Shown: positions 31,532 through 39,474, numbered from the stretch's first letter. The stretch is 48,617 nucleotides of DNA from Thermoleophilia bacterium (GCA_020848615.1 JADLHW010000042.1:1-48617), one strand, 5' to 3'. The notes: generated by a model from the sequence alone, not told the origin. Translations and numbers: made by a program.

Positions 31532-32662
31532 ATGGGCAAGCGCCTGGTGGTGTGCTGCGACGGCACGTGGAACACGCCCGACCAGTCCGCCCCGACCAAC
31601 GTCACCAAGTTCGCGATGGGCGTCGACGTGGGCGGCCACGGCGACGACGAGCAGCGCATGCTGTACGTGCGGGGCGTCGGCACGCGGCGGTGGGACCGCC
31701 TGCGCGGCGGGGCCTTCGGCGTGGGCCTCTCCCGGAACATCCTGGAGGGGTACCGGTTCCTCGCCGAGCAGTACGAGCCGGGCGACGAGATCTTCCTGGT
31801 GGGCTTCAGCCGCGGGGCGTTCACCGCCCGGAGCCTCGCCGGACTCATCCGCACGTGCGGGGTGCTGCGCCGCGGCGAGGCGCGCCGCACCCTGGACGCG
31901 TACCGCCTGTACCGCCTGCGGGGCGGCCGCAGCCACCCCACCGGCACCGAGGCGGTGCTGTTCCGGCGCTCCTTCGCGCACGAGACGCGCATCCGGTTCA
32001 TCGGCGTGTGGGACACGGTGGGCGCGCTCGGGATCCCGCTGGGCGGCCTGCGGTGGCTCAACCCGCTCAACCGCCGCTGGCAGTTCCACGACACGGTGCT
32101 GAGCAGCTACGTGGACCACGCCTACCACGCGGTGTCGCTGGATGAGCGCCGCGGGCCGTTCCGGCCCACCATGTGGGCGCAGTCCAGCACCCACACCCGG
32201 CAGGTGCTGGAGCAGGTGTGGTTCGCCGGCGTGCACAGCGACGTGGGCGGCGGGTACCCGGTGTCCGACCTCGCCGAGGTGCCCCTGCTGTGGATGATCG
32301 GCAAGGCCCGCGCGGTGGGGCTGCGCTTCGAGGCCGGTCACTTCTCCACGGCCGCCGCGGACGCCGAGGCGCCCGACGACACGCGCCGGCTCGGCCAGTG
32401 GGTGCACCCCGACCCGCACGGTCCCGCCCACGTGAGCCGCAGGGGGATCTACCGGCTCATGCGGCAGCACGTGCGCCGCCCGGGGGCCGAGCCCAGCCCC
32501 GGCGTGCCCGTCGACCCGCGCACCGGGACCGCACCGCCGGCACCGCACCAGTGGGTGGCGGCCAGCGTCGCGGAGCGCGCCGGGCGGGATCCCTCGTACG
32601 ACCCGCCCGGGCTGCGGGAGTGGCTGGCCGGTGACGGCAACCGGCCCGTGCCCGTCCCCTAG
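31532..32662 (+). CDS. DUF2235 alpha/beta hydrolase (Tle1-phospholipase-like)
   Basis: 376 residues. The nucleophile elbow is GFSRG (91-95, S93), the acid candidate is D161 in GVWDTVGALG and the histidine is H235 in GVHSDVGGGY. The start LVVCCDGTWNT is the DUF2235 hallmark. Members include phospholipases delivered by type VI secretion, but most chromosomal copies, like this one without secretion genes nearby, have no known role. No signal peptide is present. The stop shares CTAG (32659-32662) with the convergent SGNH gene. Confidence 0.9.
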   Translation: MGKRLVVCCDGTWNTPDQSAPTNVTKFAMGVDVGGHGDDEQRMLYVRGVGTRRWDRLRGGAFGVGLSRNILEGYRFLAEQYEPGDEIFLVGFSRGAFTARSLAGLIRTCGVLRRGEARRTLDAYRLYRLRGGRSHPTGTEAVLFRRSFAHETRIRFIGVWDTVGALGIPLGGLRWLNPLNRRWQFHDTVLSSYVDHAYHAVSLDERRGPFRPTMWAQSSTHTRQVLEQVWFAGVHSDVGGGYPVSDLAEVPLLWMIGKARAVGLRFEAGHFSTAAADAEAPDDTRRLGQWVHPDPHGPAHVSRRGIYRLMRQHVRRPGAEPSPGVPVDPRTGTAPPAPHQWVAASVAERAGRDPSYDPPGLREWLAGDGNRPVPVP

Positions 32663-34158
32663 TCGCGCGGGATCCGCAGGATCTCACCGCCGCCGGCCGA
32701 CAGCAGCCACACGTAGCCGGGGGTGAACGTGATGGCGCCCGTCACGTGGCGGCGCGCGACGGCCCGCAGCCGCACCCGGCCCGTCCGCGGGACCAGTTGC
32801 TCGATGGTGCGGGCGTTGCGCCGCAGCACCCACACCTCGGCGCCGGCGGTCGCGACGGCCCGCACGGAGCGGCCCACGGCCGCGACCCGGCCGGCGCGGT
32901 CCGCGCGCAGCAGGGTCCCATCGCCCGTGGCGGCCCACGCGCCGTCCGGTGCCGCGGCGAGGCTGCGCACCGCGCCGGGCAGCGGCACCGTCCGCACGGT
33001 GCGCCCGGTCACCGGATCGCGCTGCTGCAGCACCGGGCCGCCGCCGGCGCCGGAGGTGGCCACCCACAGGGCGGAGGCGTCGGCGGCCACGGCGCGCACC
33101 GGGGCGGCCATCTCCTCCACCGCGGACCCCCGGCCGGTGCGCGGGTCGATGCGCGACAGCACCTGGGCGCCCTGGCACACGAGCTCGCCGGCCGGGCAGG
33201 TGCTCACGGCCCACAGCCACCCGCCGGCGCGGGCGAGCAGCGGCGTCATGCCCACGCCGGCGGCGGGGGCCGCGCCCCGGCCGCTCGCGCGACGGCGGGC
33301 CCGGGCGACCGTGGCGCGCACGGCGTCGGCGATCCACGCCTGCACCCCGTCGGCGGTGAGCGTCTCCGACGGCTGCAGGCGCACGGCGGCACCGGCCGGC
33401 CGGCCGGTGCCCGGGTCGATCGCCGCGAGGCCCGCGGGGGTCTGGCGCCACAGGGTGCCGCCGTCGCCGGCCACGGCCACCGCCCCGCGGGCCGGGAACG
33501 CCACCGGGGTCACGGTGGCCGGCGGCCCGGGCAGCACGGTCCCGAGGTCGCCCAGCACCCGCACCACGCGCTCGCGCAGCAGGCCGGACAGGCCCATGGC
33601 GCCCGCGGCGTTCAGGTGGATGCGGTCGGCCACGAACCAGGGCCGTCCCGTGCTCTGGGCGTTCCAGTCGGCGATCCGCACGACCGGGCCGCCCGGCGTG
33701 CGCCGCGCCCTGCGCACCATCGCCCGGATGCGGGCATTGGTGGTGGCGTAGCCGGACCGGGCCTCCCGGAGCGTGACCCAGACGACGGCCCGCACGCCGG
33801 CGCGGGTGAACGCGCGCATCACGGCGTCGATGTCGTACCCGGACGCGGAGTCGTTGTAGCCCACGTGCACCACCACCACGTCGCCCAGCGCGGGCCCCAG
33901 GGCGTTCGCCACCGTCAGCACCGACGGCGGGGACCCGCCGAAGCATCCCGCTGCGCTCAGCCTCCGGCACACCTCGGCCTGCATGCGCAGGTCGATCCCG
34001 GGGCGCAGGTGCTCCACGGCCCGCGGGGTGAACAGGAACGAGGCCTGCACGGAGTCGCCGAACACCGTCACCCGGGGCCGTGCCGCGGCCGCGGGGCCCG
34101 CGGCGATGCCCAGCAGGGCGGCGGTCAGCGCCAGCCAGGCGGCGGCGCGCCGTGCCAC
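32659..34158 (-). CDS. Secreted SGNH/GDSL hydrolase with C-terminal beta-propeller-like region
   Basis: 499 residues from GTG 34158, chosen because it gives a clean signal peptide (ARRAAAWLALTAALLGIAAG, cleavage near 26). The SGNH domain has GDS (34-36, S36), GYND (100-103) and D178-x2-H181, so the catalytic set is complete. From about residue 225 to the end, repeated strands of the form L-W-x-x-T-x-x-G-L-A-A-I-D-P-x-T-G suggest a Vgb-like propeller. The start is four bases after the small secreted gene, so all three envelope genes 32659-36441 are one operon. Likely de-acylates or acylates a cell-surface glycan. Confidence 0.85.
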   Translation of the reverse strand: MARRAAAWLALTAALLGIAAGPAAAARPRVTVFGDSVQASFLFTPRAVEHLRPGIDLRMQAEVCRRLSAAGCFGGSPPSVLTVANALGPALGDVVVVHVGYNDSASGYDIDAVMRAFTRAGVRAVVWVTLREARSGYATTNARIRAMVRRARRTPGGPVVRIADWNAQSTGRPWFVADRIHLNAAGAMGLSGLLRERVVRVLGDLGTVLPGPPATVTPVAFPARGAVAVAGDGGTLWRQTPAGLAAIDPGTGRPAGAAVRLQPSETLTADGVQAWIADAVRATVARARRRASGRGAAPAAGVGMTPLLARAGGWLWAVSTCPAGELVCQGAQVLSRIDPRTGRGSAVEEMAAPVRAVAADASALWVATSGAGGGPVLQQRDPVTGRTVRTVPLPGAVRSLAAAPDGAWAATGDGTLLRADRAGRVAAVGRSVRAVATAGAEVWVLRRNARTIEQLVPRTGRVRLRAVARRHVTGAITFTPGYVWLLSAGGGEILRIPRD

Positions 34159-34162
34159 GGTG

Positions 34163-34645
34163 TCAGGCGAAGTGGACGGCGATGGAGGTGACCTTCCCGC
34201 TGATCGTGCTGAACACCGTCTCGGTGCCACGACCGGCGAGGCGCCCGCGAAGCGTGCAGTCGAAGGCGTTGCGTCCGACGACCGCGGGGGTGCAGGCGGC
34301 CGACGGGTGCGCGGCGCGCACCGCGGCGAGGGTGGACCCCACGCGGATGCCCTTGGGGGTGGCCTGGGGGCGTTTGACCACGCGGATCTCGAAGACCCTG
34401 CCGGCGATCAGGTAGATGCCGAACCCCCGGGTCTTGACGTACCGGTAGTTCAGGGCGGTGCTGCCCCGCTCGGGTGCCCCCAGGCGGGCCTTGACCGATG
34501 CGGCGGTGGCGCCGAGGGCGACGCCGGCGACGCTCTTTCCCGGGACGATCTTGGCCTGGGCGGTGGCGGGGATCGCCAGGGCGGCGATGCCCAGGGCGAT
34601 CGCGGCGGTGCCGGCGGCGCGGCGGCGGGTGCGTGGATGGTGCAT
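34163..34645 (-). CDS. Small secreted protein, paralogue of the protein at 16106-16570
   Basis: 160 residues from ATG 34645, which has a strong AGGAGG four bases upstream. An earlier ATG at 34663 overlaps the acyltransferase stop as ATGA and would add six residues. Signal peptide about 1-31 (ending AQA). The mature part begins KIVPGKSVAGVALGATAASVKARLGAP, and a second half begins GIRVGSTLAAVRAAHP with two cysteines beyond. The layout repeats that of the protein at 16106. It sits between the two SGNH-type proteins of an envelope operon and may be their exported partner. Confidence 0.8.
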   Translation of the reverse strand: MHHPRTRRRAAGTAAIALGIAALAIPATAQAKIVPGKSVAGVALGATAASVKARLGAPERGSTALNYRYVKTRGFGIYLIAGRVFEIRVVKRPQATPKGIRVGSTLAAVRAAHPSAACTPAVVGRNAFDCTLRGRLAGRGTETVFSTISGKVTSIAVHFA

Positions 34646-34659
34646 GGTCCTCCTCGTGG

Positions 34660-36441
34660 TCATCGGGTGGTGGTGGTGGATGTGAGTGCCTCGGCGATCA
34701 GGCGGGCGTACAGGGCGCCGCCGCGGGTGTTGGTGTGGGCCCCGTCGACCAGCAGGCCGGGGGCGCCGCTCGCGGCGTGCCAGTCGATGGTCGTGACGCC
34801 GGCGGGGTGCCGCCTGCGGGCATCCGTGAGGGCGGTGTTCACCGAGTCCTGCCAGGCGAGCGGCACCCGCACGGTCATCAGGTACACCCGCCGCTGCGGG
34901 GGCTGGGAGGCCAGGAACGCCTCGAGCTGGCCGGGCTTGATGTAGCTGTTGGTCCCGAGGTGCATCACCAGCACGGTGCCCGCCGGCATCCGGGCCAGGC
35001 GCGCCCGGGCGATGCGGGCGCCCTCCGGGAAGGTGCGGCCCACCTGGGCGTCGATGACCGCCCGCGCCCCGAACCGGGCCCGCAACGCGGGGGAGGCCAC
35101 CAGCATCACCGAGTCCCCCACCAGCAGCACCGGCGGTCCGGCACCGCCGGGCCGCGGGGCGTGCTGCTGGGCGGCCGCGGAGGGCACCACCAGCCCGTCG
35201 GGCACCCCGGGCCGCGACGGGGCGAGGGCCACCAGCAGCGCGATCGCGCCGATCCCGGACGCCGCCGATGCCGCGATGGCCACGCCGGCGGCCCGGCCGA
35301 AGCGCTCCCGCACGGCGCCGATCCACCCGCGCACCGCGGCCATGCCGCCCCGGCGCAGCGGGGTCTCCACGTACCGGTACGAGAGGGCCGCCGCGGCCAG
35401 GGTGAGCCCCACCCGCACACCCAGGAGCGGCGCGCCGTCCAGCTCGACGTCCACGTTGGGGCGGGTGAGCATGATCACCGGCCAGTGCCACAGGTAGATG
35501 CCGTAGCTGCGCCGTCCCACCCACACCATCGGCCGCACCCCCAGCAGGCGGGCGATCGCCGAGCGGGCATCGGAGGCGGCGAACACCAGGGCCGCCGCGG
35601 CGAGGGCCACCAGCCCGAACCCGCCGCGGTACAGGCGCTCGTCCAGGTCCCCGAGGGTCAGGAACGCGACGACCACACCGGCGAGACCCAGGAGGCCCGC
35701 GGCCTCGAGCGGCACCCGGCCCAGCTGCGGACGCCCCCGAGCGAGCGCCACCGCCAGGGCGGCTCCCGCCAGCAGCGCGACCGCACGGGTGTCGGTGCCG
35801 TAGTAGATGCGCGAGGGGTCCGCGAAAGGCCGCCACAGCACCCAGGCGAGCACCACGGAGCCCGTCGCGCCGGCGGCCACCACCGTCAGCAGCGCCCGTC
35901 GCGGCAGACGCGGCAGGGCGACCGCCAGCAGCGGCGGCCAGAGCAGGTAGAACTGCTCCTCGATCGACAGCGACCACAGGTGCAGGAACACCGACGGCCG
36001 CCCGAACCGCGCGAAGTACGGCACGTCGGCGGCGATGAACTGCCAGTTCACGACGTACGCCAGGGCCGCCGCGACCTGGCCGCGCAGCCGCCCCACCTCG
36101 TCGTGGTGGGCGACCAGCATCACCGCCAGGACCACCACCAGCATCACGAACACCGCCGGCAGCAGCCGCCACGCGCGACGCACCCAGAACCGCCGCAACC
36201 CGATGCGCCCGGTGGCCCGGTGCTCGGCGACCAGCAGCGAGGTGATCAGGAACCCGCTGATCACGAAGAAGACGTCCACGCCCAGGTACCCGCCCGGCAG
36301 CCACCGGGCGCCGAGGTGGTACACCAGCACCGCCGCCACCGCGACGGCTCGCAGGCCGTCCACGCCCGGCATGTACCCCAGACGGCGCCCGGCGCGCGCG
36401 TCGGCGCCGGGGGGTGCGGCTGGTTGCTCGCTGGTGCCCAC
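34660..36441 (-). CDS. Membrane acyltransferase (Acyl_transf_3) with fused extracellular SGNH domain (OafA/OatA-like)
   Basis: 593 residues from GTG 36441. Residues 20-365 hold about ten membrane segments with family motifs: MPGVDGLRAVAVAAVLVYH (R31, H42), GYLGVDVFFVISGFLI and WSLSIEEQFYLLWP (156-169). A last membrane helix (about 385-410) leads to an extracellular SGNH domain with GDS (442-444, S444), LGTNSY, and D566-x2-H569. This layout is that of O-acetyltransferases acting on peptidoglycan, lipopolysaccharide or other glycans. The separate secreted SGNH protein in the same operon suggests a matched add/remove or relay pair. Confidence 0.93.
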   Translation of the reverse strand: MGTSEQPAAPPGADARAGRRLGYMPGVDGLRAVAVAAVLVYHLGARWLPGGYLGVDVFFVISGFLITSLLVAEHRATGRIGLRRFWVRRAWRLLPAVFVMLVVVLAVMLVAHHDEVGRLRGQVAAALAYVVNWQFIAADVPYFARFGRPSVFLHLWSLSIEEQFYLLWPPLLAVALPRLPRRALLTVVAAGATGSVVLAWVLWRPFADPSRIYYGTDTRAVALLAGAALAVALARGRPQLGRVPLEAAGLLGLAGVVVAFLTLGDLDERLYRGGFGLVALAAAALVFAASDARSAIARLLGVRPMVWVGRRSYGIYLWHWPVIMLTRPNVDVELDGAPLLGVRVGLTLAAAALSYRYVETPLRRGGMAAVRGWIGAVRERFGRAAGVAIAASAASGIGAIALLVALAPSRPGVPDGLVVPSAAAQQHAPRPGGAGPPVLLVGDSVMLVASPALRARFGARAVIDAQVGRTFPEGARIARARLARMPAGTVLVMHLGTNSYIKPGQLEAFLASQPPQRRVYLMTVRVPLAWQDSVNTALTDARRRHPAGVTTIDWHAASGAPGLLVDGAHTNTRGGALYARLIAEALTSTTTTR

Positions 36442-36542
36442 TCGCCTCTCGTGGAGCGTGTGACGTACCGCTCCCGCCTGGTGGGGGCGACCCGGTCAGG
36501 GAACGCCGAGAGGTCTACCGCCCCGGTGGCGGTGTTTGCAAG

Positions 36543-36579
36543 CCCGTGTGCCGGACGGCGGGCCGCCGTCCGGCACGGG
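36543..36579. other. Long GC-rich hairpin upstream of the acyltransferase operon
   Basis: Stem 36543-36559 with 36565-36579 (15 pairs, bulge at 36549-36550) and a five-base loop. It lies about 100 bases before the GTG at 36441, so it may be in that mRNA leader or end an unseen transcript. Confidence 0.45.
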
Positions 36580-36974
36580 TGTCGTGGTCAGCGCCCGCGG
36601 GATCCATCGTCCCGGGGCCGCCGCCCCGCCGGCCGGCGTTCTGCTGCGGCGCGATGCGTTCGCCGCCGGCCGCGGAGCCGTCGTGATCCGATCGCATGGG
36701 CGCGATACCGCTCGGCAGGAGGGCCGCGGCCGACGGGCACACCGCGATCACCGTCCCGTTGCGCCGCACCGGCTCCCGCAGCGCCGCGACGCGCTGCCCC
36801 GTCGTGGGTCGCGGCGCGGCCACCGGTCCGGCCGGGGTCCCGCCGCCCGCCGCGACCGCGGATCCCGCCGCTCATCCCGGGCGATCGTCCCGCCCTCCTC
36901 AGGTCCGTTTGCGCCCGCACGGTCGCACCCGCAGGGGAGCGGGCCCTGAAACATGTCCGCCTGGCGCGGGACAT

Positions 36975-36990
36975 CCGTCATCGATGACGG
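36975..36990. promoter_or_regulatory. Perfect 16-bp palindrome, possible operator
   Basis: CCGTCATCGATGACGG, every base matched, 84 bases before the ATG at 37074. Its length and dyad fit a dimeric repressor. No regulator gene adjoins, so the protein is unknown. Confidence 0.5.
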
Positions 36991-37073
36991 GCCGCGGGAT
37001 TCCGCAATGAAACGAGGAGGATCGGTCCGGACAAGTCCTCCCGAGGAGAACTCCCCCGACCCGGAGGTTCGAG

Positions 37074-37541
37074 ATGCGCACCAGGCACGCCATCACCGGT
37101 TCCCTCGCCGCGGCGCTGCTGCTCGCGGCCCCGGCCGCGGCCCAGACGCCCACGCCGGCCCTGGACGTCATCACCGCCACCGGCATGGTCCAGCAGCGCG
37201 TCGCGAAGCCCAAGGTGAAGAGCCAGAAGACCATCCAGCGGGCCGTGAGGGTCGCACAGGACGCCGCGCTGCCCCGGGCCATCGCCGCGGCCAGGCGCCA
37301 GGCGGAGCGCATCGCGCAGCTCACGGGCGTGTCGCTCGGCTCCGTGGCCGCCGTCACCGAGCAGAACTACGGATACTTCAGCGGCCCGTACTGCCGCGTG
37401 GTCCGCAAGGCCATCATCAGGAAGGACGCCGACGGCAAGCGCCGCGTCGTGGGCCGGGGCCCGCGCCGGCGGGTGTGCAGCATCCCGCCGTACGTGTACG
37501 AGGCGGTGTCGGTGACCTTCCGCATCGTCCCGGCCGCCTGA
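37074..37541 (+). CDS. Secreted SIMPL (DUF541)-like protein
   Basis: 155 residues from ATG 37074, GGAGG at six bases. Signal peptide 1-23 (ending AAA). The mature protein has ITATGMVQQRV at the start, a long helix (ALPRAIAAARRQAERIAQLTGVSLGSVAAVTEQN) and a final strand YVYEAVSVTFRIV. That is the core of a SIMPL domain, shorter than usual (full SIMPL proteins are about 230 residues). Two cysteines could form one disulfide. Function unknown. A hairpin terminator follows. Confidence 0.75.
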   Translation: MRTRHAITGSLAAALLLAAPAAAQTPTPALDVITATGMVQQRVAKPKVKSQKTIQRAVRVAQDAALPRAIAAARRQAERIAQLTGVSLGSVAAVTEQNYGYFSGPYCRVVRKAIIRKDADGKRRVVGRGPRRRVCSIPPYVYEAVSVTFRIVPAA

Positions 37542-37548
37542 TCCCGCC

Positions 37549-37582
37549 CGCCTCCCCCGGTCCGGGACCGGCGGGGGAGGCG
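37549..37582 (+). terminator. Terminator hairpin after the SIMPL-like gene
   Basis: Ten-base outer stem (37549-37558 with 37573-37582) plus a four-base inner stem, separated by a three-base bulge, eight bases past the stop at 37541. No T-run. Confidence 0.6.
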
Positions 37583-37596
37583 TCCAGCGGCTCGGC

Positions 37597-37602
37597 TACG
37601 TT
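37597..37602 (+). promoter_or_regulatory. -10 box (TACGTT) of the channel gene, predicted leaderless
   Basis: The box ends seven bases before the ATG at 37610, and no ribosome binding site fits. No -35 box is apparent. Confidence 0.4.
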
Positions 37603-37609
37603 GCGCGGC

Positions 37610-38266
37610 ATGTGGGACTTCGTGCGGCGGCAGCCGTCGGCGGTGCTGTTCGCGGTGCAGATCGGCGGGGTGCTGGTGTACCCCTTCATGGAGGGCGGCG
37701 CCGGCCGGCCGCTGCTCAGCGCCTTCGGCATCCTGGTGCTGGGCCTCGTGGTGCTCGCGGTGCGGTCGTCACCGGGCCTCACCTGGGTCGCGGTGGGGCT
37801 GGGGATCCCGGCCACGGTCCTGCTCGTCATCCAGGCCGTGTCGGGTGACGACGCGCTGCTGCCGTACTCCTCGGCGCTTGAGGCCGCGCTCTACCTGTAC
37901 GCGGCCTGGACGCTCATCGTCTACATGCTGCGCGACCCGCGCATCACCCGTGACGAGCTGTGGGCGGTGGGCGCCACGTTCACGCTGGTGGCGTGGGCGT
38001 TCGCGTACATCTACGTGGTGTGCCAGGCCGCGGTGCCCGGCAGCTTCATCGCCGCCCACGACCCGCTGGCGGACCGCACCTGGATGGAGCTGCTGTTCCT
38101 GAGCTTCACGACCCTCACCAGCACCGGGCTCAGCGACGTGGTGCCGGTGGAGCCCGTCGCCCGCAGCCTGGTGATGATCGAGCAGCTCGCGGGCCTCGGG
38201 TACGTGGCGATGGTGGTGTCCCGGCTGGTGGGGCTCACGCTGCGACGCGAGGTGCGGGGGGAGTAG
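37610..38266 (+). CDS. Small ion channel (Ion_trans_2-like) with altered selectivity filter
   Basis: 218 residues from ATG 37610. Hydrophobic segments lie at about 12-28, 33-51, 57-77, 84-106, 118-138 and 185-207. The pore region between the last two reads FLSFTTLTSTGLSDVVPVEP (164-182). It aligns with the potassium-channel TTVGYGD-x-P filter, but the GYG is GLS. RSLVMIEQLAGLGYVAMVVSRLVGL then matches the inner helix. Potassium selectivity is therefore doubtful. The stop is three bases from that of the convergent gene. Confidence 0.85.
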   Translation: MWDFVRRQPSAVLFAVQIGGVLVYPFMEGGAGRPLLSAFGILVLGLVVLAVRSSPGLTWVAVGLGIPATVLLVIQAVSGDDALLPYSSALEAALYLYAAWTLIVYMLRDPRITRDELWAVGATFTLVAWAFAYIYVVCQAAVPGSFIAAHDPLADRTWMELLFLSFTTLTSTGLSDVVPVEPVARSLVMIEQLAGLGYVAMVVSRLVGLTLRREVRGE

Positions 38267-38269
38267 CCC

Positions 38270-38836
38270 TCACCCGGGCCGCATCGCGAGGTCCACGGCG
38301 GCCTCCAGCACGCGGCGCCCCATGACCGGTGAGCCGGGCAGCCGCACCAGCGCGGCGGCGAGCACCATGCCGGGTTCGGCGCCCGTCCAGCGGGCGGCGC
38401 CGATCGCGGCGCGCACCAGGTCCGCGAGGGCCCGCTCCCGGTCGCCGCCGTGCTCGTCGCACCAGCGCTCCACCCGCCGGGCGACCGCGAGCGGCGGCAC
38501 CGGCTCCCGGCGCAGCTCCTTCATCGCCGCGCCCACGGGAGCGGCGAACGCGGCGACCTCGTCCCGGGTGGGACGCTCGGGGGCGGCGTCGGCGCCGTGG
38601 CGCGCTGCGCGCGCCTCCGTGAGGTGCACGCGGATGGCCGTGCCCAGGCACTCCGCCGGGCCGCGCGACCGCGCCAGCGCGACGGCGGCCATCGCCGCGA
38701 GCTCGCGCGTGCGCGCATCGTCGCGCACCACCGACGGCGGGATGAGCGCCAGCGCCGCCAGCGCGGCGGCGTCCGCCCTGCCCGAGGGCGACGGATCGAT
38801 GTCCGGCAGGCCGTCCACACCGGGATGGTGCCCCAC
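38270..38836 (-). CDS. Hypothetical helical protein divergent from padR
   Basis: 188 residues from GTG 38836, chosen for AAGGA eight bases upstream; GTG 38818 is an alternative. Codon third positions are almost all G/C, supporting a real gene. The sequence is Ala/Arg/Glu-rich and mainly helical, with no membrane segment, export signal or recognised motif. It shares its upstream region, and probably the symmetric operator at 38869-38900, with padR, so it could be part of the PadR response. Confidence 0.65.
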   Translation of the reverse strand: MGHHPGVDGLPDIDPSPSGRADAAALAALALIPPSVVRDDARTRELAAMAAVALARSRGPAECLGTAIRVHLTEARAARHGADAAPERPTRDEVAAFAAPVGAAMKELRREPVPPLAVARRVERWCDEHGGDRERALADLVRAAIGAARWTGAEPGMVLAAALVRLPGSPVMGRRVLEAAVDLAMRPG

Positions 38837-38868
38837 CCGCCGCGTCCTTGACCATCCCGTCGCCGTGA

Positions 38869-38900
38869 GTGCATACTGGGTATGCATACGCGGTATGCAC
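38869..38900. promoter_or_regulatory. Composite symmetric PadR operator
   Basis: Outer arms GTGCATAC (38869-38876) and GTATGCAC (38893-38900) enclose the perfect palindrome GTATGCATAC (38880-38889), all on one centre (38884.5). Only the three-base spacers break the symmetry. The TGCATAC half-site therefore occurs four times. It lies between the divergent 38836 and 38929 starts. Confidence 0.75.
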
Positions 38901-38928
38901 CCACCCCCGCATCCGACCCAGGGACGCG

Positions 38929-39474
38929 ATGTCGATCCGCGAGAGCCTGCTTGCGCTGCTGGCCGCCGGCCCTCGGCACGGCTACCAGCTGCGCGGTGAG
39001 TTCGAGGCCGCCACCGGAGGCGTGTGGCCCCTCAACGTCGGGCAGGTCTACACCACCCTCGAGCGCCTGGAGCGCGACGGGCTGGTGGCCGGCGGCGAGC
39101 CCGACGCGGAGGGACGGCGGTTGTTCGCGCTCACCCCGGCGGGTCGTGCGGCGATCGACGGGTTCATGCGCACCCCCGGCGGTCGCGACGCCCCGTCCCG
39201 CGACGGGCTGATGATGAAGGTGCTCATCGCCGTCGCGGCCCCCGGCGTGGACGCCCTCGAGGTGATCGGCGCCGAGCGGTCCTCCCGGATGGCCGCGCTG
39301 CAGGAGCGGCGCCGCGGCGCCCGTGAGGCGGGCCTCAACGGGGACCTCGCGCCCCGGCTCGCGCTCGACGCCCTGGTGGCGCTCACCGAATCCGAGCTGC
39401 GGTGGCTCGACCTGTGCGAGGAGCGCATCCTCGCCGCCGCCCGCACGTCCCCAGACACCCCCGAGGAGTCCTGA
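38929..39474 (+). CDS. PadR-family transcriptional regulator
   Basis: 181 residues from ATG 38929 (AGGGAC upstream). The winged helix is RESLLALLAAGPRHGYQLRGEFEAATGGVWPLNVGQVYTTLERLERDGLVAGGEPDAEGRRLFALTPAGRAAI, the PadR signature. The C-terminal helices (about 95-170) form the dimer arm. It is coupled to the ABC genes by TGATG and probably represses the operon through the operator upstream, responding to a drug-like or cell-wall-active compound. Confidence 0.93.
   Translation: MSIRESLLALLAAGPRHGYQLRGEFEAATGGVWPLNVGQVYTTLERLERDGLVAGGEPDAEGRRLFALTPAGRAAIDGFMRTPGGRDAPSRDGLMMKVLIAVAAPGVDALEVIGAERSSRMAALQERRRGAREAGLNGDLAPRLALDALVALTESELRWLDLCEERILAAARTSPDTPEES

Larger units (their letters stand above)
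36442..37073. other. 632-base stretch without a convincing gene
   Basis: It contains a 15-bp hairpin with a two-base bulge (36543-36579), a perfect 16-bp palindrome (36975-36990) and several GAGGAG runs at 37012-37047 before the next gene. A minus-strand frame of 102 codons (36515-36823, GTG start) keeps high GC at third positions in its first 60 codons. It reads through the hairpin and has no ribosome binding site, so I treat it as a possible relic. Upstream control DNA for both flanking operons must lie here. Confidence 0.45.

Noticed and set aside
36515-36823. 102-codon minus-strand frame with GC-rich third positions
   Set aside because: No ribosome binding site, no known domain, and its last third reads through a long hairpin; kept only as a possible relic in the gap description.
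36953-37609. In-frame upstream extension of the ion channel to 36953
   Set aside because: The extension crosses the SIMPL-like gene and its terminator in another frame; the channel clearly starts at MWDFVRR (37610).
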